Source of the DNA: Pseudoneurospora amorphoporcata
Lineage: Eukaryota > Ascomycota > Sordariomycetes > Sordariales > Sordariaceae
DNA: 64,000 nucleotides
Reading direction: 5' to 3'
Assembly: GCA_033297205.1 (NCBI GenBank)
Contig: MU859105.1
Coordinates: 148,160-212,159, forward strand
Positions 1-11,041 of the stretch are shown piece after piece. Each line of letters starts with the position of its first letter. The first letter of the stretch is position 1. The translations under genes and the position numbers were made by a program. The notes beneath the pieces are model-generated. The model searched no databases and had not been told where the DNA came from. It saw nothing but the letters and a program-made list of their open reading frames with translations.

Positions 1-1363
1 TGACTTCAAAAGAGCAGTTTGTCCATGCCTGCCCGGTGGATGCCGCGCCCAGGAGTTGGACCGAAACTGCGAACGAGTGGACATTTTCAAATTGTGCCCC
101 TGCTTGGCGCCTTTGCTTTTTCTGAACATTTTCATATGCCGCTTGCCGCGCGCTTGTTGTGCAAGTGTGGAGATGCCCTCATGCTTCTTTGAACCTAACA
201 CCAAACCTCCTTCCGCCAACATCGTCTATCTGTCCCATGGTTCAGCTCTCAGCAGTTTTCCCTATTTTCCAAAAACGCTCAAGTTCTGTCTCTTCGCAAT
301 CCATTCCGAACCGGGACGGGACGTTCAACAAAGAACCCACTACCGTTCCGGGAGCTTGAGCAATCAAGAAGACAATGGAGCCACGGCAGCGTGCAGCATG
401 TTCTAAATCCTGTTTGCCTTACACATATCAGAGCTGTCATTCATTTAGCCTGCAGAAGCTGACTGACACTTGCAGACGACAGCGAAAATGCCTTCAGGTT
501 CACTCAGACAACTCAAAGTGAACATTCTATGGTACCAGCTAGATACCACTCACTGGGTTTTCTTTGTTGTCCAGTTGGGGCCTTTCCCATATTTAGGCCA
601 AGTCGGCCGGTTCTCCGAACATTGAACGTTCCTCAACACGAGTGTGACGGTCTGATTCAGCCCCAGTTCCGGTGCGGTGTATACGAGATGCGAGTGCCAC
701 TTGGGCAACATTGCATGATAGCCAAGGCGTTTTCCCCCTTTTGAGCGACCTTCGCGAGCTTACAAGTATTTCCTCACACTTCCACGATTGAAGCCACAGA
801 GGAGATACGGTTTATGTGTGGTGTTTGAGTGATGACAAAAGTTACTCTCATTCTGTGCTCAGTCACAGCTCTCTTACAGAATTGAGCTCTTCGTTGTATT
901 CTTTTTTCCCCCGTGGAGCATGGATGAGCTTTTCTCTTCAGGGAATCTGGATCTCTCCAAAGACCCCAAAAAGTCTCAATTCATCCACTCAGCCCCAGGT
1001 TTTATTGATTCTCGATCCCTGCTCAACGGCACACTCTCCCGCCTTAGACTTAGCGCCACATCAAATAGGCTAGCCATCTCTGGCCGGTCCCAGGGTCCTG
1101 GCCCGATCAGGTCTGGTCCCGGCGTCAGCATGGCTCAGCTGGCATGTTGGTCTTCAATGTCTGATGCCTGAGTGGAAGTGGTCCAGCCCTGTCGTTACAT
1201 TCAATATAAGCGCTAGAGGAATGATATCGAAAGTTATATCACCGCCATGGCCCCCTTCGTCTTTCTTCACAGTCGTGTCTTCTGGCTTCGTGTACATACC
1301 TATCCCAGGATTATCTCCCCACGGTGACACTATCCTAGAGCCAAAAGAAACGATTCCGAACAA
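1..1363. other. Intergenic, upstream of the GPI protein gene
   Basis: No open frame here has convincing fungal codon use or a recognisable domain. The 3' part is presumably the promoter and 5' UTR of the gene starting at 1364. The few open frames (longest about 116 codons, at 56-406) read as low-complexity or random protein. Confidence 0.5.
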
Positions 1364-2422
1364 ATGGCTTCCAAGTACCTCTCGCCTCTCCTCCTGGCCG
1401 GTAGTGCCGCGGCCTTCCAGTTCCACGGCAATCTCAACCGCCTCGCGGCGAACAACGCGGTCAACGCGGTTGCGACAACAGATGCCGGATTCAAGGCGTG
1501 TGCCGCCGTCAGCTCCGTGGTGATGTCCTGTTCCGCGGCCGGATCCGTCGCCGAGAACGTCCCCGAGGCATCCCAGGCGGCTTGTGTCTGCTGCCAGGGC
1601 AACAATGAGCTGGACCCAGTGTACTCGAGCTGCGCCGCTTATGTCAATACCGCGCTTCAAGACCCATCCTTGGCTGCAGGTATGAATCCCTCTTCCTCAT
1701 AGCTACGCAAAGTCCCGTACCCTAACACCTTTCCAAGTATATGGCGCCGTCTACACCGTCTGCGCCAGCTATAGGTGCGGAGCCGCGGCCGCGCCCACAA
1801 CAACAGAGCCGCCAACCACCGTGGCCACTACCATCCGCGCCACTATCACCTCTGCCCCTGTGGTTCCCGCGGCCTGCTCTTCTGTCGTTTCCATCGCCAG
1901 CCGCTGCGCTGCCGGCGCCGAGGATAAGGTCCTCTCATGCCTGTGCCATGACACCTCGGGCAAGACCAACACTCAAGTTCAGAACTGGGCTAGCAGCTGT
2001 CTTCCTTGGGCAAAGTCGAACTCTCCTGAGGATGTTACTGGTACGTTACCTAACCGTTCAAACCTCCATACAGAACTAGTTACTTAACACTTTTTTGTTA
2101 TGTAGTGGTCGAAGCCCTCGAAACCATCTGCGCCGCCGGCGCCGGCGCCAGTTCTCTCTCCGCCAAAGCCACCGAGAGCTCCGGCGACGAATCAAGTGTT
2201 ACCAACCGCCCTGCCTTCGGTTTGCCTACCGGTACTGCTAGCAGCCGTGATGATGATGTGACGACTTCCGCCACTCAGACGAGAATTGTGGAGACGGAGG
2301 CGCCGGCTGTTTCGTCGAGCAGGTCGAGCGCGGCGGGTGGTTTGGTTCAGCAGCCGTTGGGAGGAGTGGCGGCGTGGGTTGTTAATGGGTTGGTTGCTGT
2401 TGCTGGGTATTTGGTCGTTTAA
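1364..2422 (+). CDS. GPI-anchored cell-surface protein with two tandem cysteine modules
   Basis: Three exons: 1364-1679, 1738-2040 and 2106-2422, giving 311 residues. Both introns are GT-AG and keep frame. The N-terminus is a signal peptide (residues 1 to about 18). Residues 46-119 and 152-215 carry the same spacing: C-x9-C, then C-x-C, then SSC, then a final cysteine 22-24 residues later. A Thr/Pro-rich linker (about 121-150) separates the two modules. The C-terminal half is Ser/Thr-rich and ends in a hydrophobic tail (about 290-311) after a small-residue stretch SSAAGG, typical of a GPI omega site. Similar Cys modules occur in fungal wall proteins of unknown function. It should be secreted and attached to the membrane or wall. 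It is not a standard eight-cysteine CFEM domain. No enzymatic role can be inferred. Confidence 0.8.
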
Positions 2423-3595
2423 GGGGAAGGACGTTGGGTGGGTGGTCGAGGGGGCTAAGATCCGGCTGAATGGGATATGTGAATAATGATAATGAGTTTC
2501 GAGAGTTTGGCTGCCACAAGGTGGTTGGGAGGGTTATCTTCGTGGTGGACTTCTGTGTCAAAAGAGTTTGGCGTTAGAGTCTGCTTGGATACCAAAGATG
2601 AAGACAATTCAATGTGATATTGACCCAACTACGTCGACATAATACACGGAAAAGGGAAATATCGCGATACCACTCACTTTCGCAAGGGGGACCTTCATAT
2701 ATCTTCTGATCTGATATTCAATTCTTGCGGTATCAGGAAGCGAATGTCGGCTACATTGATGCTCTGCTTTTGGGATTACGATCCGTACGGTACGGTACCT
2801 ACAAGCCCGCCTTTTCCTCCCATCCATTTCATCCCGTCTCCCGTCTCTGCCCCTTCACCTCGCCAACCCACCCGCACTATATAAGGTCCGGCACCAAGCT
2901 CATAATTTCAGAGCGGTCCAATTGGCCAAATGGCCGAACGGTTCCGTTTATGAAAACATTGCCGGGAGCGCGGTATCCCGTGGGACAGTTTTCATAGGTT
3001 TCGCAGCTGGAGCATGGTGGTTCGGTCCCCCAAGTCTCACTGGGCGAACTGAGCTTTTTGCCCCATTTTTTAATACCTTTGATTGGGGTCGAAAATTGTG
3101 TGGATGTGTTCTTTTCATGTTTCTTTTCCGTTTGCACTTATTTTCGAGCGAGACTTCTTCAAATGTCTTGATTGTTTGTCGACCAAAAAGGTCCTGGTTC
3201 TGTTCGCAAGTGACGAGGCGATTGCGACTAAAGCAGCAACACACCTTTTCTCCGTGCACATTCATTGTATGTCCCATGGTTGTGCGGCTCTATGAGACAA
3301 GGAACGAAACCACGATCAACGCCAGTGCTTTTGCTTGAGGCTTGGTATGCAGTGCGAAAATGTCCTGTCGTTTCTAGGCGTGCCCCTTTCACTCATGAAT
3401 ACTTGCAAAGTTCGAATCGATCGTCGAGAAATTCGAAAATTGAACCATTGAAATATTATGTCCCGTACGCCAGCTAATATTAACCTCCATAAGCTCTAAA
3501 AACACCGCTAAATCACCGATTTTGATTGCAAACCCATAATCCCACAACATCCATAACCAATCACCCACGCGGTTTTCAACCCCCAACTCCCGCAC
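2423..3595. other. Intergenic, convergent gene ends
   Basis: This lies between the 3' ends of the GPI protein gene and the minus-strand 2EXR gene. The short open frames on both strands have no recognisable domain. I see nothing beyond presumed 3' UTRs. Confidence 0.5.
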
Positions 3596-4594
3596 TCATA
3601 CACAAGCCACAAACGATGAAGTATGATTCTGCCATGGGGCCTGATGCTGGTGAGGACTGTGATGATGATGATGAACCTTGGTCTTCGGTATCAGCGCCAG
3701 CTCATCCCCGCCGTTTCGCCCCGCCGGTGCATGATCCAGAAAGCAGTCAAAATGCTGTTGTTGGTGAGCCCTATGATCGTTTCTGTTTCCACCACTCTCC
3801 TCAAACCATGTAGTAACTCCCACCCCGACCTCATGGGTGAACGAAGCGCTTACGTTCTCCATTAAGCGCATGATTTCTTCTTTGCTTTCGGTGGGGTCGA
3901 TGAATTCGATTTGATCACCTTCTTCCTCTTCCTCCAGTTCTTCCATTGCTGTGTCGCCCAGTATTGTCGTTGTGGTACTCGTGGTGGTACTCGTGGTATT
4001 ATCCAAAATCAAAAATGCCCTCTCCAACTTGGGAAAGCTCCTAATCAAACAAAACTTGCTATACGTCTCCCACGGCCTCCTGATCTCCGGTCTGACATGA
4101 TCGATCGCCAGATTCTTCACCAACTCTGTAGTGTTGAGGACGTACTGGCCAAAATCCCGCGCCGTCTCGCTGTAGCCCATGGACATGATCCTCCGCTGCC
4201 TGTCCTTCTGTTCTTGTTCAAGTCTACGTCCTCCTTTTTGGGCATGATGATGAAAATCCTCTTCCTCTTCGTAATATCGCGGTACGTAGAGGATGTCTAG
4301 TTCGGGAGCAAAGTAGATGGACCCAGAAGGATGGGTGCGCGTCCCGAAAGCTTTGGCGTAAATGCGCGAGAGCGCTTCATGGCGGGATTCTCGGCAGACG
4401 GAGAGGATGACGGGCGGCTTGGAGGGGGTGAAGCACCGGTCTTGGGAGGGGCAGTAGTGGATCTCGAGGATGCGAGGGTGACAGGAGGCTTGCCAGATGG
4501 CGAGGCGGAGTTCCGCGGGGAGAAGGGGGAAGAGGGTGAAGGTCCTTGACGTGGAGGTGGGATTACTGGGAGTGAGTTCGTCCATGGTAAGCAT
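3596..4594 (-). CDS. 2EXR-domain protein
   Basis: Uninterrupted 332-codon frame. Residues about 20-50 match the fungal 2EXR signature: F-x-LFPLLPAELRLAIW followed by a short beta segment. Further on, PVILSVCRESRHEAL (about 61-75) is the second hallmark of this family. The middle is rich in His, Glu and Gln, and the C-terminus has a His-rich stretch. 2EXR proteins are abundant in filamentous ascomycetes and their function is not established. Translation could start at Met1 or Met4. No intron is needed. The gene converges on the GPI protein gene. The family call is firm, but nothing can be said of its role. Confidence 0.8.
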   Translation of the reverse strand: MLTMDELTPSNPTSTSRTFTLFPLLPAELRLAIWQASCHPRILEIHYCPSQDRCFTPSKPPVILSVCRESRHEALSRIYAKAFGTRTHPSGSIYFAPELDILYVPRYYEEEEDFHHHAQKGGRRLEQEQKDRQRRIMSMGYSETARDFGQYVLNTTELVKNLAIDHVRPEIRRPWETYSKFCLIRSFPKLERAFLILDNTTSTTTSTTTTILGDTAMEELEEEEEGDQIEFIDPTESKEEIMRLMENVSASFTHEVGVGVTTWFEESGGNRNDHRAHQQQHFDCFLDHAPAGRNGGDELALIPKTKVHHHHHSPHQHQAPWQNHTSSFVACV

Positions 4595-5874
4595 TGTGAC
4601 TCAGGTCGGATATGAGGTGTGGTTGTCCGGCTGTTTCGAGTCTTATTGCATCACTGAGTAGGGTGGTATGGTAAGGCTTGTGGTGATGATGTGGAACAAA
4701 CAGGTGGTAGAGAGACAAATTTCTGAACAAGAGAAGTGGAAGAGGGAGATGGCAGGTTATGTAGTAGAGAACGGAGCAGCGTCAACCCATGGAAGATGTG
4801 GCCAGCACGGGACTCGAAAGCTAAAACTGACAACACACTATCAAAACAAAACCTTTTCGTTCTAGAAAAAGGATTTGTGGGGATTGTATCCGGGGTATTC
4901 TCGTCTATACCGTTTAGTGCTTGAGTCAATGGATATCGCCAGGGTTGGTCATGGACGCAGCCGAGGCCGGAGTGATGAAGAGGTGAGCAATGAGACGGGC
5001 AGTCCGGGCTTTAGACAACAAAGGGCGTCTGGGTATTATAGACGGTTCCATTGTTTGGCTATGCCACGGCCAATTCGCTTGAGGCCCTGCGCTGTGACGG
5101 TGAGGACGGCCCAACAACACACTGACTGGGACTTTGTTCCTTCGATGACCTCAGGTCCATGTGTACGCCGCACTGATCAGCATTGAAACACATCATCGCC
5201 GCCCATTGCCGTTGTCCAAACTGTTGGCGTGAATGAGATGACAGTATCAAACACAGTACTCTTCTCACTTATCTCGGTCATTCGGGATGAAGATAGCATC
5301 CTGCTGTGCGCCCGTCCCTCGAATCCAACCGCGACAGAGGAACAGACAAGCCCGGCCGTGCATCGGAATTGCATCTTTCCATGCGTCGAGTCTAGTGCAC
5401 ACACGGGAATGCGAGATGAAGGGAAGAAGCGCTTTGTGCGTTGGGGAGTGGAAAATTCAGCAAAAGGCCGCATGTGGTCCAAAGTCGTATGACAGTTGAG
5501 AATGCCAAGAAATGGCCGTTGTCTGATGTCGTAAACAAGAAGTCCAGGCCTCCAGGGGCTTCAAAGTTCCCACCTTGATTCATCGCAAAATCGCAAAGTG
5601 GGGCACCCTTCAGCAGCGCGGAACGATGCCTGGGTGGCAGGCCTGGACCCTGAAGACAAGGCGGGTTGGCGGGGAACGTCGATCCATGCCCGACCAAACT
5701 CGACTGCAAGTTGTCAAGGGCGGGGTGGGTGGGTAGAGTGGGGTTGGGCCATTGGTCCCATGTTTTTTCTCCAATTTGATGCGTGTGCAATGCAAGGCTC
5801 CCGTCCAACAGTTCTCTGCATCGCGAGGGACCTGAGCTGCCTGTGCGTTTTAGTCCTCCTCCTCGCTGCCAAGA
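4595..5874. other. Divergent intergenic region
   Basis: This region holds the 5' sides of the 2EXR gene (-) and the tRNA-guanine transglycosylase gene (+). Several overlapping open frames of about 60-165 codons exist, but none shows a domain or codon bias, and they are open on both strands at once. I see no gene. Confidence 0.5.
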
Positions 5875-7378
5875 ATGTCGATAGTCCAAAGGATGGCTTC
5901 AAACAAGGCTTCCTCGGCTGCGCTCACTTTTGAGCTGATCGCCAAATGCTCCGTAAGTGGAAGCCCGTCTGTTCCTTTTCTGGACCCCGAAGCCTGGGAG
6001 TGAAAGTCTCCATACGGCTGGATATCAAGTCCCGTTGGTATAAGTGGGATCTGGATCCGGTTCCGCACCCGTCGCAAAGCTGTCGCCATCACGAACCCCA
6101 AAGGATGCCTGTGACTAACGTTACCACATACATTTGGACCTAGACAACAAGGGCTCGCGCTTCCATCCTGACTCTTCCCCATGGACCCGTCAACCTCCCC
6201 ATCTTCATGCCAGTGGCTACGCAGGCCTCCCTCAAGGGCATCACCCCCGAGCAGCTTGAGAGCACAGGATGTCGCCTTTGCCTCAATAATACCTACCATC
6301 TAGGATTGAAGCCTGGTCAGGAGGTTCTCGATGCTGTTGGCGGCGCTCACAAACTCCAGGGCTGGAAGCACAACCTATTAACTGACAGTGGAGGGTATGC
6401 GCCTCGTTGTAATCAATGCCCGAGTGCCGGCGCCTTGCTAATCTGGCCTTTTTCTCCAGTTTCCAAATGGTCTCTCTCCTCAAGCTCGCCAAGGTTACCG
6501 AAGAAGGAGTTCGTTTCCTCTCCCCCCACGATGGGTCGCCCATGCTCCTAACCCCCGAACACTCGATGAGCCTTCAGAACTCGATCGGATCCGACATCAT
6601 GATGCAGCTTGACGACGTCTTGGTGACCACCCACCCGGACAAGGCCCGTATGCGCGAGGCCATGGAGCGCAGTGTACGCTGGCTGGATCGCTGCATCAAG
6701 GCTCACAAGCATCCCGACCGCCAAAATCTGTTTTGCATCATTCAGGGTGGTTTGGACTTGGAGATGCGCAGGGAGTGCTGCCGCGAAATGGTGGCCCGCG
6801 ACACCCCAGGCATTGCTATCGGAGGTCTTAGTGGTGGTGAGGCCAAGGATGACTTCTGCAAGGTCGTGGCCACATGCACAGAGCTGCTCCCCGAGTTGAA
6901 GCCTCGCTATGTTATGGGTATTGGCTACCCCGAAGACCTGGTCGTCAGCACTGCTTTGGGAGCCGATATGTTCGATTGTGTCTGGCCCACTCGTACGGCG
7001 CGGTTTGGCAATGCCATCACGAAGCACGGCGTGCTCAACATGAAGAAGGAACAATATGCCAAGGACTTTGGGCCGATCGAGGACGGTTGTGGGTGCCCAT
7101 GCTGCAGGCCTGTTGACCAAGAGGGAGCCATTGGCGTCACCAGGGCGTTTGTGCATCACAATTCGGCCAAGGAAACGGTTGCAGCACACCTGCTAACCAT
7201 ACACAACGTGTGGTATCAGCTGCATCTCATGGGAGGTGCCAGGGACGCCATCATTGCCGACAAGTTCCCGGCCTTTGTTAAGGAGTTCTTCAGCAACCTA
7301 TACCCAGATAGAAAGAGCTACCCGTCCTGGGCTGTAAACGCTCTGAAGACCGTAGGTATTGACTTGTTTGAAAGCTGA
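5875..7378 (+). CDS. QTRT1: Queuine tRNA-ribosyltransferase catalytic subunit (eukaryotic TGT)
   Basis: Three exons: 5875-5952, 6144-6394 and 6460-7378, giving 415 residues. The second Met at 5893 is an equally plausible start. The enzyme exchanges guanine 34 for queuine in tRNAs with a GUN anticodon, as a heterodimer with QTRT2. Family landmarks are present. [12 protein letters not shown] is near residue 47. The catalytic Asp is D107 in LLTDSGGFQM, and the nucleophile Asp is D282 in [14 protein letters not shown]. The substrate loop is GGLSGGE. The zinc site is C320-x-C322-x2-C325, with H358 in TIHN. The spacing between the last Cys and the His is about seven residues longer than I recall for the bacterial enzyme. 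Intron 1 is long (191 nt) and removes no conserved residue. Splicing joins KCS to TTRARAS, matching eukaryotic homologues. Confidence 0.93.
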
Positions 7379-7786
7379 GGCCGGTTGGAACTTGGTTCAA
7401 ACTCTCCACACTTTATTGCTGTTTACTTGCACGTATCATGAGTGATTGTCTAAGCAAAGCTGCTTGTGTACCTACCTGCTGGCTGAGCGTAGTGTTGTAT
7501 CTTGGTACTTGTACGTTTGAAGATTCAGGGTTAGGGCTCTTGATGATTGCTTGGCGTTTATTTCACGGCCCCCGCTTGTGCCGGCCGAGCATGGCAGCAG
7601 CAACTCGGCCCGCCTGGCCAATGCGCCAATATGCGCATGCGACTGAGCAACAGAAACGTCCGAGCTTTGAATTTTCGCGGACTTTTGAGTCCTCCATCAC
7701 GCCGATCAACGTCCCCACGAGCCGCGCCGAACCTCGACGCCCGTCAACCGAAGCCACCGGCATCTCGACGGCACCTCCAATACACG
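7379..7786. other. Short intergenic region, TGT 3' end to MRP51 start
   Basis: The MRP51 frame stays open upstream of the chosen start, with an in-frame ATG at 7631. That leader is Arg/Pro-rich and could be read as an N-terminal extension, but more likely it is 5' UTR. Confidence 0.45.
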
Positions 7787-9202
7787 ATGGCTTCCTCCCG
7801 GAGTTTGTCGCCCGGAGGCGCGCTCCTCCGTACCTCGCGCATGTTCTCGCTACCTCAGCCGATTCCCCCTCCGCCCAGCAACAAGCTTTCGCTGTTCAAC
7901 GACAAACCACCCACCGAAGCGTATCCGACTCAGCAGGTCCTAACCACCTTCGAATCTTCCCGCTCTCGTGGAGATTGGGGTCTGAAGCGCCCGCTTCCCC
8001 TCAGGTTAACAACCACCAGCACGTATGGCATGGTCAAGGTCAAGGAGATGGACTCGATCGAAGCGATTACCGACTTCTCCTCCGGCACCCAGCACGGCCT
8101 TACGCTCAAGAAGTTCCAAGCCCTGAACATCCCCATCAGCACACCATCCGAAATCAGCGATCCTTCCCGACTTTTCCGCCCCGTCCAGCGGTCCGTCTTC
8201 GAGGCCGACACCGATGTTACCGCCTTCAGCCCAGACGAGCAAATCCAAGAAGCCGAAAAGAGGTGGAAGTTCAGCGGTCCTTGGCTGGCCGGCATGACCC
8301 CCGGCGAGTTCAAGGAGTACCTCGCCAAGACCGTCAGACCCAAGCGCAACGAGTTCCGTAAATTCATTCAGAACAAGCTTGCGGCTCAGAAGACGGAGGC
8401 CGCGAACAGGGAGCTGCAGGAGACGGCTGCTCTGAGGGGCGATGCGGTTGCGGAGACACAGGAGCCTTTCAAGCCGGAGTCCATTTCGGACGAGGAGGTG
8501 ACCGAGTACCTGCGCCGCCTGCGCAACGATAACCAGGTGCTTTACGATTTGGTCGGCCAGTTCTTGGATCTCGCGCCACTCAAGCCTCCTCAGGCTGCTG
8601 AAGCGCGCCACCAGAACCCCTTGATCATCAGCCTGCGCGCAACCGACAGCCCGTACGGTGGACGCGGTCCTCCCATCACCCACCCCTCGGCCGGTATTTC
8701 ATACCTCCGTACCGCAGCCTACCTTGACAACCACCCGATTTACGGACCGCAAAAGAGCCACCCCCCCGTCCAGGCTAGAGTGCTCAAGCCGCGCAGGGGA
8801 GGCCTTGGACAGGATGCCAAGGTTGGTGTTGCTGGCTTCGTCGCTGATGGACCACTTGGCACAGGCCACAGCAACATGAAGGGCAACACCATTACCGAGA
8901 AGTTCGATCCCTCCATTGAGGGCGGTGCCAAGCTTTGGGTCAACGTTGAGAAGGCGACGGTCGACTCGACTGGCCGGGTACAGCTGACTGTCAACGATGC
9001 CAAGGCCACGGATATTCTCATCGCCAAAGAGTTGATCGGCGAGACCGACGAGCCCATCTTCGGTTCTTCTCCCAAGCGCCAGGAAAAGCAATTCAAGAGA
9101 GTTACTATGACTGCTGCTAGGATTAGGAAAAAGTACGAGGACTCTGACTCGCCCTCATCCCCCCCTACCATGTCGGGCTCGTCTGGATATGGTTTCCCGT
9201 AA
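7787..9202 (+). CDS. MRP51: Mitochondrial small-subunit ribosomal protein Mrp51 (bS1m-type)
   Basis: Single exon of 471 residues. The N-terminus (GGALLRTSRMFSLPQPIP, about 9-26) and the following segment of about 90 residues with RGDWGLKRPLP and YGMVKVKEMDSIEAITDF are characteristic of fungal Mrp51, a 37S mitoribosomal protein linked in yeast to translation of COX1 and related mRNAs. The middle is charged, coiled-coil-like sequence (AAQKTEAANRELQET). The C-terminal part has YGGRGPPITHPSAG and a mitoribosome-like tail. I chose the ATG at 7787 because conserved sequence starts just after it. An upstream in-frame ATG at 7631 would add 52 basic residues. No intron. It lies 408 bp downstream of TGT on the same strand. 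Confidence 0.85.
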   Translation: MASSRSLSPGGALLRTSRMFSLPQPIPPPPSNKLSLFNDKPPTEAYPTQQVLTTFESSRSRGDWGLKRPLPLRLTTTSTYGMVKVKEMDSIEAITDFSSGTQHGLTLKKFQALNIPISTPSEISDPSRLFRPVQRSVFEADTDVTAFSPDEQIQEAEKRWKFSGPWLAGMTPGEFKEYLAKTVRPKRNEFRKFIQNKLAAQKTEAANRELQETAALRGDAVAETQEPFKPESISDEEVTEYLRRLRNDNQVLYDLVGQFLDLAPLKPPQAAEARHQNPLIISLRATDSPYGGRGPPITHPSAGISYLRTAAYLDNHPIYGPQKSHPPVQARVLKPRRGGLGQDAKVGVAGFVADGPLGTGHSNMKGNTITEKFDPSIEGGAKLWVNVEKATVDSTGRVQLTVNDAKATDILIAKELIGETDEPIFGSSPKRQEKQFKRVTMTAARIRKKYEDSDSPSSPPTMSGSSGYGFP

Positions 9203-9792
9203 ACCGGTCGATAAGCAGAAGTGGGAACACGAACGCTTTGCGGCGGGCAGTCAATGATATACCCATAACCTGGCAAGAACTACTGAAAGGATGCGGTCGG
9301 GGTATTTGTACGATGTAGATGCGGATGTTTGATGAGAATACGTACCATCCCTCGCAGGCCAGTCATAAACTGGCATTCACTTGTAACATTCCAAATGTGT
9401 AAAAAATAAAGCGATCATGAAGACCTCAGTGATTGAATCCGTGGGCATTTACCTAGCCAAAGCAATCTAGGAGAGTGAGGCGTCGTCTAGGGGTAAATGA
9501 GTATTTTAGCGGAGGCATCTGATTCGATTCAGGGGCCGGCACTGGATGTAAACAATGGGGGTCACGTGCCGAGCGGGCCAACACCAGCCACATCCAGTTC
9601 CAGCCACATTGAGGCTTAAGTGCGTGCCCTAACATCCAAACCTGGGCGTGCACTGACCCCACAACCCGCCCGACTCGGATATTGCCAGACCAAAAAAGTT
9701 CGACATCGTGTTTGTTCACGTCTTCTTGTCCTTGACAACGTAACCCGTCAACTCCCCTCCTTCAGCAGCAAAGCAGCAGCAAAGCCGGCAAA
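9203..9792. other. Intergenic, MRP51 3' UTR and eS17 promoter
   Basis: The first 200 bp include an AATAAA element. The last 100-200 bp is the presumed promoter and 5' UTR of the ribosomal protein gene. No further gene is seen. Confidence 0.5.
9405..9410 (+). terminator. Candidate polyadenylation signal for MRP51
   Basis: AATAAA within an A-rich run, about 200 bp after the MRP51 stop. This is the canonical hexamer at a typical fungal 3' UTR distance, and no other hexamer lies closer to the stop. Confidence 0.4.
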
Positions 9793-10412
9793 ATGGGTCG
9801 CGTTCGTACCAAGACTGTCAAGAAGTCCGCCAAGGTCATCATTGAGCGGTACTACCCCAAGTTGACTCTCGACTTCGAGACCAACAAGCGCATCTGCGAT
9901 GAGATCGCCATCATTGCCTCCAAGCGCCTTCGCAACAAGGTGCGTTTTTCACGAACTGGAAGAGGGTCTGGAGATGGGCCCAGGAAGGGGAACAATGGGG
10001 TGGCCATGCTAACATGCTCGACCACCACAGATTGCCGGCTACACCACCCACTTGATGAAGCGTATCCAGCGTGGCCCCGTCCGCGGTATCTCCTTCAAGC
10101 TGCAGGAGGAGGAGCGTGAGCGCAAGGATCAGTACGTTCCCGAGGTCTCCGCTCTCGACTTCACCCAGAACTCCGAGAGCGGTCAGCTCGATGTCGACAC
10201 CGAGACCAAGGACCTCCTCAAGCACCTCGGCGTAAGTTACCAAAATACCATCAGCAGTGGCGCGTAAGCAAGCCGCGGTAAGGATATAATATGTCTAACT
10301 ATTTCTCCTTGGACAGTTCGACTCCATCCCCGTCAACGTCATCCCCGTCACCCAGGCCCAGCCTGTCGAGCGCGGCCGCCGTTTCGGTGGTGACCGTCCT
10401 CGCCGCGACTAA
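9793..10412 (+). CDS. rps17: 40S ribosomal protein eS17
   Basis: Three exons: 9793-9939, 10031-10231 and 10317-10412, giving 147 residues. The N-terminus [20 protein letters not shown] and the core [23 protein letters not shown] segment (about residues 60-80; here [11 protein letters not shown]) are diagnostic of eS17, a structural protein of the small cytosolic subunit. Both introns have clear branch sequences (GCTAACATG before 10030, GTCTAAC before 10316) and GT-AG ends. The exon joints fall between codons, after K49 and after G116. The C-terminal tail is Arg/Gly-rich ([14 protein letters not shown]), longer than the minimal family. This is a housekeeping gene with strong C-ending codon bias, consistent with high expression. 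Confidence 0.97.
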
Positions 10413-11041
10413 ATGTCGCCGTTCGGTCGACGATAACCAAAATGACAATAATGGAAATTGGGCTTCGCGGGATCACGCACAACAACGGTGGTGTCGGTCC
10501 TACCTGTTGGGTTGGTGTTCGGCGTCTATCTGGAACATGGTAGTGAGAGCATCATAGGTCACGCATCTGCGAAAAACAAATGCGATCTGTTTGCCCACAA
10601 AAGGTGTCGCTGACTCTCTTGGTGTAATGCCGGAGACAACGCTTGATTGCCAATTTTCTTCCCGTCCTCGTATGGGATTGTGGTGCATGGTGTGTTTTGT
10701 GGTGATGATGTTGTTGATGGGCTAGGTTAGGACCTTTTTGGGGTGGTTTGGGACAGGTGATGGGAGGGGAGTTCGCTTCCCCCACCGGTTCTTGGATCAC
10801 CGCCGTCAAGGTACGCTCAGCCTTTGTGATATGCTAACTCACTGCGTTTCTATGCCTGTGGCTTGAACTCGTATATGATGCCCTTCTGAGCATTTACATG
10901 AGCTTCACGTTCTCGCTTGGCCAAATAAACAGAAGTAAACTTTAGGTGGGTATCTCTATAATCGTAGATCTGTAAATGCCGTATGTGTCCACGTTCTTCC
11001 AAAATTCTGCATCCCATCATAAATGTCTTTCCTTGCCTGGT
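10413..11041. other. Intergenic, convergent 3' regions
   Basis: Lies between the ends of eS17 (+) and the Rtr1-like gene (-). Only short, unsupported open frames. Confidence 0.5.

Noticed and set aside
7520..7540. AGGGTTAGGG resembling a telomere repeat
   Set aside because: Only about one and a half units are present, which is expected by chance.
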